From positions 33,640 through 97,639 of the IMG/VR virus record IMGVR_UViG_3300009093_000043: 64,000 nucleotides of DNA; one strand, written 5' to 3'. Under the pieces are notes generated by a model. The model saw only the letters and a list, made by a program, of their open reading frames with translations. It did no database searches and had not been told where the DNA came from. The position numbers were made by a program, and so were the translations under genes. This DNA comes from a virus. Below, piece by piece: positions 42,884-50,265 of the stretch (within the stretch, counting starts at the first letter, position 1; every line of letters starts with the position of its first letter).

Positions 42884-43144
42884 CTACTCGAACTCGTTCG
42901 TCGCTTCGTTGCGATGGAGGTCGAGAACGGGGGTTCCCGAGATCATCTCCGGGTCGACGTGACGTCGCTTGTAGACTCGAATCCGGCTCCAGTTCCCCGG
43001 AACCGGATTCGATGCTCGACCCGCAGCCGCGAGCGCCGCCCGGAGCGTCACGAACGTTCCGTTGACCAGGTCGTCGAAGACGAGGATCCACTTCGTCTTC
43101 GACGCCTCCATCTCGCGGAGGTCTTCCATGGTGACCTTACTCAC
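42884..43144 (-). CDS. Small unknown protein
   Basis: 86 residues, GTG 43144 overlapping the upstream stop as GTGA. N-terminal helix then WILVFDDLVNGTFVTLRAAL and a basic VYKRRHVDPEMIS block. Converges on the spike gene. Unknown. Confidence 0.6.
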   Translation of the reverse strand: MSKVTMEDLREMEASKTKWILVFDDLVNGTFVTLRAALAAAGRASNPVPGNWSRIRVYKRRHVDPEMISGTPVLDLHRNEATNEFE

Positions 43145-43377
43145 GACCGGACCTCGACACGATCCCCTTCGTTGAACACCCCGTAGCGGTAGCCCGGGAT
43201 GTCGAAGGACCAGTAGCCCTGATGCGGGGGCCAGCGGGGGTTCCGCTTCCAGACGAGGTCGTACGGGAGGACGTAGTCGTACTTTCCGTTCCCGTGCTCC
43301 TTCATGAGGAAGTCGCCCTTCTTCGCGGGCGGAACGAGCGACTGTTCGAGGTCTTCCTTCGTGATGGTCTTGATCAT
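43141..43377 (-). CDS. Small unknown protein
   Basis: 78 residues, ATG 43377. Aromatic-rich (YDLVWKRNPRWPPHQGYWSF), likely a small beta fold. Coupled to 42884-43144. Confidence 0.6.
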   Translation of the reverse strand: MIKTITKEDLEQSLVPPAKKGDFLMKEHGNGKYDYVLPYDLVWKRNPRWPPHQGYWSFDIPGYRYGVFNEGDRVEVRS

Positions 43378-43392
43378 GGGTCCCCTACCTTC

Positions 43393-43866
43393 CTACTCGA
43401 ACCCGAGAAGGATCAAGATCTCGCGGAGTGTCCGCGCCCGAGCTTGAGCCGTCTCCAGGTTCGAAGCGATCGTCGAGAGAGAGTCGCCCTCCGGAATCTC
43501 CCCGGTGACGTCCCTCATCGTCTTGAAGAGAGCTTCGGAGAGCTTCTTCGCGAGACTCTTCGCCTGATTGGTGGTGTCCTCGTAGTCCTTCGTGATCATG
43601 AGGAGCGAGGCCGGGCTGATCTTCACGGGCGCGGGCTTCTCCGGGGTCGCACGCGTGATCAGCGAGTTACTCGGAAAGAGAGACGTCCACGAGTCCCCAC
43701 TGTAGAGGCAGATCTCGTCCCACCCGTCGGCGAACCAGCGCTGACGCTGGGTCGCTCCCTTCGGAGTGAGGTCCATCTTCGTCTTCTTGTAGGTGTAGGT
43801 CCCGGGACGCGCACCCGATCGGCGGAGACGAACGGTGATCAAGCTGTCGGACGGTTTCTTCTTCAT
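43393..43866 (-). CDS. Unknown protein
   Basis: 157 residues, ATG 43866. Basic beta-rich N-terminus (LITVRLRRSGARPGTYTYKK), then a helical C-terminal half (AKSLAKKLSEALFKTMRDVT). Head of a short operon with its own promoter-like site. Unknown function. Confidence 0.6.
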   Translation of the reverse strand: MKKKPSDSLITVRLRRSGARPGTYTYKKTKMDLTPKGATQRQRWFADGWDEICLYSGDSWTSLFPSNSLITRATPEKPAPVKISPASLLMITKDYEDTTNQAKSLAKKLSEALFKTMRDVTGEIPEGDSLSTIASNLETAQARARTLREILILLGFE

Positions 43867-43872
43867 GTCTCT

Positions 43873-43900
43873 TTAACGAACGGGGAAGGATTCCCTACAC
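43873..43900 (-). promoter_or_regulatory. GTGTAR-N16-CGTTAN promoter-like site
   Basis: Sense GTGTAG, 16 bases, CGTTAA; seven bases separate it from the ATG at 43866. The GTG TAG is also the last codon and stop of the upstream gene. Confidence 0.65.
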
Positions 43901-44293
43901 TTCGCTTTCGTCTGTGGGTCGATCGTCGTGGAGGTCTTGCATCCGGGGGTCGTCGCTCGGACGATTCGGACAGACCGACATCCCCTCGTGATCCGGGCCT
44001 CCGCATCCCGGACACTTCGCCAGTCCGACGTCGAAGCCACAGGGACGGCAGATCGTCCGACCGTCTCGGCGCTCGCAGTCGCGATGCTCGCAAGGAGCGT
44101 CTGGCTTCTCGTGAGAGAGGAACTGGTTGAGGGTCCCGTCGCTTTTGAAGAGCCAGATCGCCCAATTGGGGCGGCCATCGGGGTACCGAAGAACCACGAT
44201 CGTGTCGTCCGGTCCGGTGAAGTGGTCGACGGTGTAGCGGGTCCCGTCCCTACCGATCAGCGTCTCGTTCACCCGAGGCTTCCGCGTCAGCAT
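43895..44293 (-). CDS. Zinc-ribbon-type protein, unknown
   Basis: 132 residues, ATG 44293. N-terminal 60 residues form a small beta domain (TRYTVDHFTGPDDTIVVLRY). The C-terminal half holds CEHRDC, CRPCGFD, CPGCGG and a VCPNR, enough for two zinc sites. Unknown role. Confidence 0.6.
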   Translation of the reverse strand: MLTRKPRVNETLIGRDGTRYTVDHFTGPDDTIVVLRYPDGRPNWAIWLFKSDGTLNQFLSHEKPDAPCEHRDCERRDGRTICRPCGFDVGLAKCPGCGGPDHEGMSVCPNRPSDDPRMQDLHDDRPTDESEV

Positions 44294-44506
44294 CTACTCC
44301 TCCTCGAAGGCGGGGGAGAGGTTCGCGATCTCGCGGTCGATCTCGCGACGCTGATGAAGAGCTGCCTCCAGCTTGTAGAGCCGGATCAACTCGTCATGGA
44401 TCGCATGAGCCGAACCCTCGGAGAAGACGATGACGCGCTTCCCGTCCTTCCAGGAGCCTTCGGTGCGGATCTTCTCCGCCAGCTTCTGGAGATCGACGCG
44501 AGTCAA
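44294..44506 (-). CDS. Small helical protein
   Basis: 70 residues, TTG 44506 overlapping the upstream stop as TTGA. Two helices (VDLQKLAEKIRTEGSWKDG, RLYKLEAALHQRREIDREI). TTG start is the only in-frame option near the coupled junction. Confidence 0.5.
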   Translation of the reverse strand: MTRVDLQKLAEKIRTEGSWKDGKRVIVFSEGSAHAIHDELIRLYKLEAALHQRREIDREIANLSPAFEEE

Positions 44507-44742
44507 GACCGCGTTCCCGGACCGAAGCGATGGCCACAACCGTCGCAGCGGTAGACGACCTGGGAGGGCGAGTCCCCGTTGTCCTCGATCGAGGTACAGC
44601 CGCAGTGAGGACACTCGTCCCCGTTCGCGTGACGGACAGCCTGGGCGAGGGTCGAGACGCGCTTCGCGCGCTCCTTCTCGGGGATCTTCGCGAGCATGAT
44701 GTCGAGGTACATCGAGTCCGCGGTCTGGGTTTCGTTTCTCAT
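44503..44742 (-). CDS. Zinc-ribbon protein
   Basis: 79 residues, ATG 44742. C-terminal zinc ribbon CPHCGCTSIEDNGDS then YRCDGCGHRFG, with basic helix before it (PEKERAKRVSTLAQAVRHA). The form resembles transcription-factor-type or transposase-type zinc ribbons. Has its own promoter-like site. Confidence 0.65.
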   Translation of the reverse strand: MRNETQTADSMYLDIMLAKIPEKERAKRVSTLAQAVRHANGDECPHCGCTSIEDNGDSPSQVVYRCDGCGHRFGPGTRS

Positions 44743-44748
44743 GTTCGT

Positions 44749-44776
44749 ATAACGGAAGCGACGGGAGTTTCTACAC
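44749..44776 (-). promoter_or_regulatory. GTGTAR-N16-CGTTAN promoter-like site
   Basis: Sense GTGTAG, 16 bases, CGTTAT, six bases before the ATG at 44742. It fills the 34-base gap between genes. Confidence 0.65.
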
Positions 44777-45163
44777 TCACTCGTCCGATTCCGAACCTTT
44801 CGCGTCGAGCGCGGCAAGGGCGTTCGAGAGGGCCCGCCACTGCTGAGCCGTGACCACGTACTCTTCCCCTCCACCCGACCCGAACGCGGTGACCCCCTTC
44901 GCGCGCTCCATTCCGGACAGGAAGACTTCCGGCATGAGGAACGCCCGGGCCGCCTCGACTACGGCTGCGCGCGCCGTCTCGACCGGGGAGAGAGATTCCT
45001 CGATCGTTCCCCTCACGAGAGCGGCGGCCCGCTGGGCGCCGAACTTCGTTCTGTAGATCATCGCGCTGTAGCCGCCAGGGCCGATCTGAACCTCCGGCTT
45101 GAACCCGCCGTTGCGAGTCAGGATCATCTTCGGGTTCGACCCGCTGCGTACGATGTAGTTCAT
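44777..45163 (-). CDS. Unknown protein
   Basis: 128 residues from ATG 45163 with GAGGAGAG upstream; a longer frame above it is an Arg-rich shadow. Starts with a beta segment (YIVRSGSNPKMILTRNGGF) then long helices (ETARAAVVEAARAFLM, WRALSNALAALDA). Unknown. Confidence 0.6.
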   Translation of the reverse strand: MNYIVRSGSNPKMILTRNGGFKPEVQIGPGGYSAMIYRTKFGAQRAAALVRGTIEESLSPVETARAAVVEAARAFLMPEVFLSGMERAKGVTAFGSGGGEEYVVTAQQWRALSNALAALDAKGSESDE

Positions 45164-45173
45164 GATTCTCTCC

Positions 45174-45494
45174 TCAAAACGGAATGTCGTCCGAGTCGTC
45201 CACCGGAAGGGCCGGAGCCGAGACGACGAAGACCGTCGGCGGAAGACCCGCAGCGATCCGAGCCGCTTCCTCCGCCTCCCACTCTTCCTGCTCGTACGCT
45301 GCTGCGCTCTCGAAGAAGAGATCCGCGTCCGCGATCGTCGCCGCGTAACGCTCGTGGTTGTCGTCGTAGGCCGCGCCCGCCTCGTGATCCTCGTGCTCAC
45401 GACGGTGGTCGCCCTGGTAGGGGTCCTGAGTCGGGCAGATGAGGTAGCAGGGGCTCGCTCCGCAAGTACCGCAAACCGTCTTTTCGTTCGTCAT
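45174..45494 (-). CDS. Acidic protein with N-terminal Cys cluster
   Basis: 106 residues, ATG 45494. CGTCGASPCYLIC near the start could bind one zinc. The rest is acidic, Ala/Glu-rich and helical, ending DDSDDIPF, a short acidic tail of the kind seen on partner-binding phage proteins. Preceded by a promoter-like site and a hairpin. Confidence 0.6.
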   Translation of the reverse strand: MTNEKTVCGTCGASPCYLICPTQDPYQGDHRREHEDHEAGAAYDDNHERYAATIADADLFFESAAAYEQEEWEAEEAARIAAGLPPTVFVVSAPALPVDDSDDIPF

Positions 45495-45513
45495 GTTCGC
45501 CGTCTCCGCCCAT

Positions 45514-45541
45514 GTAACGAACGAGTCCGAGACGTCTACAC
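45514..45541 (-). promoter_or_regulatory. GTGTAR-N16-CGTTAN promoter-like site
   Basis: Sense GTGTAG, 16 bases, CGTTAC, 19 bases before the ATG at 45494. Lies just downstream (in transcript order) of the 45632-45546 hairpin. Confidence 0.65.
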
Positions 45542-45545
45542 TCCA

Positions 45546-45632
45546 GAAACTACACTCGTCCCGGGAACGGACGTCTTCGCACCCAGAGCTTAGAACCGGG
45601 GCTCGGCCCGTCCCCAGGACGAGTGTAGTTTC
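45546..45632. repeat. Long inverted repeat (16-bp arms), probable terminator or control hairpin
   Basis: GAAACTACACTCGTCC at 45546-45561 is the exact reverse complement of GGACGAGTGTAGTTTC at 45617-45632, with 55 bases between and further partial pairing inside. It occupies the 151-base gap after the 45646-46587 gene and before the promoter-like site of the next gene. Both arms contain the GTGTAG/CTACAC word. Could terminate the upstream transcript or be a protein-binding site. Confidence 0.6.
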
Positions 45633-45645
45633 GGGTAGTTACGGC

Positions 45646-46587
45646 TCAGCGGGCCTTCTTCGGGACCGAGATCCAGCCCTTCGGACCCCTCGCGAAGTTC
45701 TCGGTCTCCCACTCTCCACGCGTCTTCACCCGGAGGTAGACCGCGCTGGCGAAGATGTTCTCCGACAGGGCGTCGTACTTCTCGAACGTCTCGGTCATGA
45801 ACTTCGTGACCTCGTCGCGGGTCTGGAAGTAGCGCTCCATGGTCTCCGTCCCGTCGGCCGCTCGGAGGTGGACCGAGATCGTCCCCATGTCGATCGCGAC
45901 CTTCCGAGCGGCCTCGATCCGGAGCTTGTTCACGGTCGGCGAGATCCCCCCGTCGTACGTCCGCTTCAGGCGATCGAGCGTCTCGTAGAGCCACGGATCC
46001 GAGACCTTGTTGTCCTCGCGCTTCTCCATCGGGTGGTGGTGACGCGTCTCCTTCTCGATGATCGCGTCGATGATCGCGTCGAGGACGGCCGTCTTGTCGG
46101 CGAGTGAGGCGTCGCTCTGAAAGAGCTGGATCGCCTTCGCGATGTCGTCCTTCCGCTTCGCGCGGCCCTCCTCCTGCTTCTTCCGTTCGAGGTCCTTCTG
46201 CTCGATCCGCTGGTACGAAGCTTCGCGAAGCTCCCCCGGGTCGAACCCGGCCGACCGGATGATGTTGTTGATCACTCCCTCGAACTCGCGCCCGAAGTGC
46301 TTGTCGCCCATCGCGTACGTCCACGGCTGGGTCCCGAAGAAGGGGGTCTTCTCGAACTCCTGGCCCTTCTCCAGCCAGCCTTCCTTCTCGCCCGCCTTGT
46401 GCATGGCCTTCTGGACCTCGGGGTAGAGATGGAACTCGGGAACCCACGAGAGGAACTTCAGAAAGGCTTCGCGAAGCTCGGAGCCGGTCGAGTCGTTGCA
46501 CTTGTGGTGCAGCTCGTCCCCGCACTCGGGGCACATGATCTTGAACTCGACGGGGCGGTGGTAGGGGCGTTCGTAGGTCATGGTCAC
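45646..46587 (-). CDS. Unknown helical protein
   Basis: 313 residues from GTG 46587 (GTGA overlap) or ATG 46581. An N-terminal Cys pair plus later His-Cys (CPECGDELHHKC) suggests a zinc knuckle. The centre is a long charged coiled coil (RIEQKDLERKKQEEGRAKRK) with HHHP. C-terminal part is beta/alpha. No family recognised. Confidence 0.6.
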   Translation of the reverse strand: MTMTYERPYHRPVEFKIMCPECGDELHHKCNDSTGSELREAFLKFLSWVPEFHLYPEVQKAMHKAGEKEGWLEKGQEFEKTPFFGTQPWTYAMGDKHFGREFEGVINNIIRSAGFDPGELREASYQRIEQKDLERKKQEEGRAKRKDDIAKAIQLFQSDASLADKTAVLDAIIDAIIEKETRHHHPMEKREDNKVSDPWLYETLDRLKRTYDGGISPTVNKLRIEAARKVAIDMGTISVHLRAADGTETMERYFQTRDEVTKFMTETFEKYDALSENIFASAVYLRVKTRGEWETENFARGPKGWISVPKKAR

Positions 46588-46952
46588 TTCACTCCGTTCA
46601 CGAGGTTGCAGATCAGGCGAGCGTCGGCGTTGGACGCTTCGTTGAGTATCGAACCGCTCATCTCGCAGACGACGGTCTGACGATCGTCATCGGCGACGAT
46701 CCGAAGGCGACCCGTGCTCCGGTCCTCGCGCCAGGGACGCTGAGAGATCGTCGAGGGCAGGAGAGGCGCCATGCCCATGAGAACCGGCGCGACCTCGGCC
46801 TGCCTGTACTCCAGGTGCGAAGCGAGGAAGGCGATGGCTTCCGCCTCGCTCTCGAAGATCAGCGGAAGACCTTCGAGGTAGTAGAGACGATCTCGAAACT
46901 GAGCGACGGCCAGAGACGCCGGCATGACGAGCGCGAAGAACTTGGACACCAT
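46584..46952 (-). CDS. Unknown protein
   Basis: 122 residues from ATG 46952, preceded by GGAGGTTCC; a longer frame upstream lacks a ribosome-binding site and crosses the promoter-like site. Ala/Leu-rich N-terminus (MVSKFFALVMPASLAVAQF), a helix and a beta-type end. Unknown. Confidence 0.6.
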   Translation of the reverse strand: MVSKFFALVMPASLAVAQFRDRLYYLEGLPLIFESEAEAIAFLASHLEYRQAEVAPVLMGMAPLLPSTISQRPWREDRSTGRLRIVADDDRQTVVCEMSGSILNEASNADARLICNLVNGVK

Positions 46953-46970
46953 CTTGGAACCTCCAAGCTC

Positions 46971-46998
46971 GTAACGGACGAGCCGAGGATCCTTACAC
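46971..46998 (-). promoter_or_regulatory. GTGTAR-N16-CGTTAN promoter-like site
   Basis: Sense GTGTAA, 16 bases, CGTTAC, then GGAGG and the ATG at 46952, 19 bases on. Begins right after the stop of the HAD gene. Confidence 0.65.
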
Positions 46999-47461
46999 TC
47001 AAAGATTGAGAAGACGAACGGCGCGCTCGACGTGCACTCGAAGAAGCCCAGTCTCAAAGTCCGTTTTCACCAGGAAGGGCGGGAAGTTACCCAGCTCGCC
47101 CCAATCCAAGTCCATGTCGTCCAAGACGACGAAAGAATCGGGGTGGTACTGGAGAAGAACCTCTCGGATCTCATCGACCCGCGTGTAGGCTCGGTAGTCG
47201 AGACCTCCGGATCCCGAAACGACTTCCCACTGGAGGATGGGGGTGACTCCTCGGATCTTCGGCCTCAGCCCGGCCTGAGCGAGAACGACGCTCATCCTCG
47301 GGTCCGACCGAGTACTGGAGGAGAGGAACACCTCCGCGCCCGTACGCTTGACGATCTCGTTCACGAAATCGACCCGCTCGGGATCGATCCACCTCACGAG
47401 GTGCTCGATCGTAGGCCTTGTAGTTGAGGACCCCGTCTACGTCCAGGAAGAGGATCTTCAC
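46999..47461 (-). pseudogene. HAD-type hydrolase (RNA-repair-associated type), apparently frameshifted
   Basis: GTG 47461 (GTGA overlap with the upstream gene) starts VKILFLDVDGVLNYKA, the DxD motif of HAD phosphatases. The frame then loses all HAD character, while the +1-related frame takes over at about 47413 with TIEHLVRWIDPERVDFVNEI, RTGAEVFLSSSTRSD (motif II Ser), GVTPILQWE, and VVLDDMDLDW (motif IV Asp-Asp) to a TGA at 46999. Joined, they give a complete ~150-residue HAD of the kind annotated as 'HAD domain in Swiss Army Knife RNA repair proteins'. One extra base near 47413 separates the halves: a sequencing error, a real mutation or a programmed shift. The GTG in the second frame cannot make an active enzyme alone. 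Confidence 0.7.
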
Positions 47462-47958
47462 GGTCGCGGCCGGCGCTTCTCTCGCTTCGTCTCCGTCAGT
47501 ACCTCGACGGCGAGGCGGAGAAGCTCGGCGTTCGCCTTCCAGTTGTCGAAGGCCGACTGGTTCACCGCGACCTTCATCTGGCTCTCGCAGGCAATCGCCA
47601 TCGCCTCGATGTCTCCGATGACGATCGTCTTCATCGTCCTTCGACGATCCTTCCGCCACCGCTCGACCGCTGAGTCCACCTTCGGGACGTGTCGACGCCT
47701 CAGCCGGGGCTTCGGGTACGGGGGCTCCCCCTGAGGCGCCTTCTGGTTTGAGGAGACCGAGAGAGTCGACGTCGCGACCCACTCCGACTTCCCGTTCGCC
47801 CAAGTGACCTGGACCTCGTTGTACCGAAGAGGGTCAGTAGGATCGGAAGAAGAACGATCGAGACGAAGGGCGGTGATGGAGCCGCGGTGCTTCTCGGAAG
47901 ACCCGTCGCACGACGGTCCGCACACCTTCATCCCTATCCTCGGAACCGTATTGAGCAT
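47458..47958 (-). CDS. Unknown protein
   Basis: 166 residues, ATG 47958. N-terminal 70 residues form a small beta domain (YNEVQVTWANGKSEWVATST), a Pro/Arg-rich linker follows, and the last 58 residues are a helical module starting MKTIVIGDIEAMAIACESQM that could be a separate product. Coupled to the HAD gene and 4 bases after the receiver-like gene. Confidence 0.6.
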   Translation of the reverse strand: MLNTVPRIGMKVCGPSCDGSSEKHRGSITALRLDRSSSDPTDPLRYNEVQVTWANGKSEWVATSTLSVSSNQKAPQGEPPYPKPRLRRRHVPKVDSAVERWRKDRRRTMKTIVIGDIEAMAIACESQMKVAVNQSAFDNWKANAELLRLAVEVLTETKREKRRPRP

Positions 47959-47961
47959 GAC

Positions 47962-48417
47962 TTACCTCAGGACTTGGGCGAGAACCGCCGTGTAGCTGAT
48001 GTGTTCGACGAAGGCGGCCTCTTGGATCCACTTCGCCTTATCTCCACGCGCGAGAGTCAACGCGATACTCCGACGGCCAGAAGGATTGTGGCTCCAGATC
48101 AGCGCGGGAACGTTGAAGGGCTCGACCTCGTGGGCGGCGTCGTGGCCCGTCTTCCCCTCCGAGTCATACTTCATGAGCATGTCGTTCTCCGACATGTACA
48201 TTCCCTCGGGAGGCTTCTGCTGACCGAGGTCGTGGTCGAAGATCACGAGCTTCAGGTTCGCTCGGTTCTCGGAGACCGCCGCCACGAACTCCTTCACTTC
48301 CGCGAAGGCGAGGATCTTGTACTGAGGGAGAACCTTCCTCAGCCAGACGACCCGAGTCTCGGAGTCCTCAAGAACGACGATCGTTCCTTTTGTCGGAGTG
48401 GCGACCTTCTTCTTCAT
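47962..48417 (-). CDS. Receiver-like protein resembling cyclic-phosphate-processing receivers
   Basis: 151 residues, ATG 48417 with GGGCGTAAGTAAGG upstream. Order of motifs: IVVLEDSETRVVWL, KLVIFDHDLG near 55-66, EGKTGHDAAH near 88 and PALIWSHNPSGRRSIALTLA near 105. This is a receiver-like Rossmann fold in which 'DHDLG', 'TG.DAA' and 'SHN..G' replace the usual phospho-acceptor signature; a domain with that pattern is annotated as a cyclic-phosphate-processing receiver and occurs with RNA-repair enzymes. Its neighbours here (HAD of the RNA-repair type and RtcB 2 kb away) agree. Activity on RNA ends is inference. Confidence 0.65.
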   Translation of the reverse strand: MKKKVATPTKGTIVVLEDSETRVVWLRKVLPQYKILAFAEVKEFVAAVSENRANLKLVIFDHDLGQQKPPEGMYMSENDMLMKYDSEGKTGHDAAHEVEPFNVPALIWSHNPSGRRSIALTLARGDKAKWIQEAAFVEHISYTAVLAQVLR

Positions 48418-48518
48418 CGTCCTTACTTACGCCCAAGAGGCGAGCAATTCGGATCAGAAGTCTTCCGATGAAGCTGGCCTTGAAGTCGGGGAGGGAACTG
48501 TAGCCCATGGGAGATCTC

Positions 48519-48869
48519 CTACGCCGCACCTTCGAGGGCGACGCTCCGAAGAAGCTGAATCACTTCTTCACGGTTCCGGTATCGACCCTCATCGTACTCC
48601 CACATGTGGGGAGCCCCGTAGGAGAGCTTCCGACAGATCGCGGCAACGGCCATTCGGAAGTCCGCCGAGGTCGTGGGGTATTGATCCCCGTCCGCCGCCT
48701 CCAGGGCCCCTTCGATATCGCGAGCCCCGTTCAGGACCTTTCGCTTCATCGGGTTCCACCCGTACGTCTCCATGTACAGGACGGCCCTCAGGATCAGAGC
48801 GCAGCACCCCGGACTCGGCACCCCGCCCCGAACGATGAACTTCGACTCGACGTTGTCTCGTTCACTCAT
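48519..48869 (-). CDS. Unknown protein
   Basis: 116 residues, ATG 48869, overlapping the upstream gene by eight bases. Mostly helical (DFRMAVAAICRKLSYGAPHM). Ends GCG GCG TAG. The 101 bases up to the receiver-like gene start hold no gene I can support. Confidence 0.55.
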   Translation of the reverse strand: MSERDNVESKFIVRGGVPSPGCCALILRAVLYMETYGWNPMKRKVLNGARDIEGALEAADGDQYPTTSADFRMAVAAICRKLSYGAPHMWEYDEGRYRNREEVIQLLRSVALEGAA

Positions 48870-49080
48870 GCTTCTTCATGAACTCATCGACCATGTCGAA
48901 GTAGTCGCGGAGAGCGAGACGAGCCTTCTCGCGGGCCGCCCACAACGCCTTCGCGTCGCTACTACCCCGAAGATTGGCGTGTTCGAGGACGTCGACCACC
49001 ACACTATGGGCGAGATCGAGAGCTGCTTCGCTAGAGGCGCGAAACTTCTCTCGGAGGTTACGGGAGTTGACGTAGATCAT
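48862..49080 (-). CDS. Small helical protein
   Basis: 72 residues, ATG 49080. All-helical, charged (AREKARLALRDYFDMVDEFM). Unknown function; packed directly after the 49082 gene. Confidence 0.55.
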   Translation of the reverse strand: MIYVNSRNLREKFRASSEAALDLAHSVVVDVLEHANLRGSSDAKALWAAREKARLALRDYFDMVDEFMKKHE

Positions 49081-49081
49081 G

Positions 49082-49438
49082 TCAACCGAATCCGAAGTTG
49101 ATGGTCTGGGTGAGGCTCGAAGGCTTCTTCACTTCCTTCACGAGCGGGTTGTTCCCACGCTTCCGTGAGTAGGAGGCCTTGAACCAGCGTTCGGACTTCG
49201 CGAGCGCGATGAGACCGGAGGGAACCTCCTCGATCACCGCGTGGGTGTAGTAGCCCGCCTCGAAGAGGTCGGTGTGGTTCTCGATCACGGCGGTCGCCGC
49301 GTCCTTCGCGTTCGGGTACCAGCCCCACGCGCGGGTTCGTTGGATCTCCTCCCCGTGAAGGGAGAGAGCCGTCACGAGGAAGATGTTCTTCCCCTTCGGT
49401 CGACGAATTGGGAAGCTTTGGAAGTGAGTTACTTTCAC
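49082..49438 (-). CDS. Unknown protein
   Basis: 118 residues, GTG 49438. Alpha/beta N-terminal domain (IFLVTALSLHGEEIQRTRAW, DAATAVIENHTDLFEAGYYT) with a basic C-terminus. Aromatic patch GWYPNAK. No family recognised. Confidence 0.55.
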   Translation of the reverse strand: MKVTHFQSFPIRRPKGKNIFLVTALSLHGEEIQRTRAWGWYPNAKDAATAVIENHTDLFEAGYYTHAVIEEVPSGLIALAKSERWFKASYSRKRGNNPLVKEVKKPSSLTQTINFGFG

Positions 49439-49448
49439 AGAGAGGTCC

Positions 49449-49772
49449 TTACTCCGAACGGCGTTTCCGAGTTCCGCCTCGTTGATACTCGGAGAGAGGA
49501 ATGAACAGCCCGCCCTGGCGTTCAGCGACGACGAACGTGTCTTCCGGGGTTTCGTTCGGGGCGAACCCTTTCAACCCTGCGGCTCCTGCGAGCGGGCCCG
49601 CATAAGACCCGTTGTCCTCCCAGATGAGCTTGTAGTCGCCCTTCCGGGTCGTCGGGACTGGACATACGAGGAGACCGGTCTCCACATGCCGGTACATTCC
49701 GAGTCCGGGCGCCCGAGGCTCGTATTTCCAGGTACCTCCGTGGTAGTCGCGGAGGATGTCGATCACTCTCAT
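49449..49772 (-). CDS. Unknown protein
   Basis: 107 residues, ATG 49772. Tyr/Trp-rich start (VIDILRDYHGGTWKYEPRAP), then Gly/Pro loops and a basic end (YQRGGTRKRRSE). Coupled two bases after the peptidase-like gene. Confidence 0.55.
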   Translation of the reverse strand: MRVIDILRDYHGGTWKYEPRAPGLGMYRHVETGLLVCPVPTTRKGDYKLIWEDNGSYAGPLAGAAGLKGFAPNETPEDTFVVAERQGGLFIPLSEYQRGGTRKRRSE

Positions 49773-49773
49773 C

Positions 49774-50079
49774 TCACTCCTCGACCTTCACTAGCTTCCC
49801 GAAGATCTGAGCCGCGGAGGTCCAGCCGTTGACGTGGCCGCGGTTGTTCCCGATCTGGAAGTGGCTCTTCGAGATCGCGCGGATAAGGTGGAGGTACTGA
49901 GAGCCCTTCACCTTGCACAGGACGACGTCCCCGACTTCGAGCTTCGAGTGATCGGGGATCGGTTCGACCGTACAGAGATTCCCTGAGCTGATCCGACCTT
50001 CCATCGAGTGGCCCCGAGGACGGAACGAGACCATCTCGCCCTTACGAAGCCTCTCGATGTATCCGGTCGCCCAAGACAT
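49774..50079 (-). CDS. S24/S26-type peptidase-fold protein
   Basis: 101 residues, ATG 50079. FRPRGHSMEGRISSGNLCTV holds the G-x-S-M serine motif of LexA/signal-peptidase-fold proteins, followed by LEVGDVVLCKVKGSQYLHLI, FQIGNNRGHVNGW and a final strand FGKLVKVEE. This is the whole catalytic fold without a DNA-binding domain or membrane anchor. The usual catalytic Lys is not clear (VKGSQYLHLI has Lys on the preceding strand), so it may be an inactive relative. Stand-alone copies like this are common in phages; the substrate is unknown. Confidence 0.65.
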   Translation of the reverse strand: MSWATGYIERLRKGEMVSFRPRGHSMEGRISSGNLCTVEPIPDHSKLEVGDVVLCKVKGSQYLHLIRAISKSHFQIGNNRGHVNGWTSAAQIFGKLVKVEE

Positions 50080-50082
50080 GTC

Positions 50083-50265
50083 TTAAACCTTTGTCTTCTT
50101 GTGGTTTGCGTATCGGCCTCGAACCGTAACGCGCACCCGTCTCCCGCACTTTGGACAATCGGCCCTAAGATCAAGCCCAACGTCTCCGGGAGATGGGGCC
50201 AGACGCCAGGGCGCGTCGCACGCGCCTTTCTGGAGAGCGACGAGCCGACGAATGTTGACGTCCAT
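50083..50265 (-). CDS. Small basic protein with CPKC knuckle
   Basis: 60 residues, ATG 50265 overlapping the RtcB stop as TGATG. CPKCGRRVRVTVRGRYANHKK with one earlier Cys may form a zinc site. Basic end suggests nucleic-acid contact. Translational coupling to RtcB hints at a related job. Confidence 0.65.
   Translation of the reverse strand: MDVNIRRLVALQKGACDAPWRLAPSPGDVGLDLRADCPKCGRRVRVTVRGRYANHKKTKV

Noticed and set aside
45590-46534. 314-codon minus-strand frame
   Set aside because: Out-of-frame shadow of the 45646-46587 gene, Arg/Gly/Pro-rich, and it runs over the inverted repeat.
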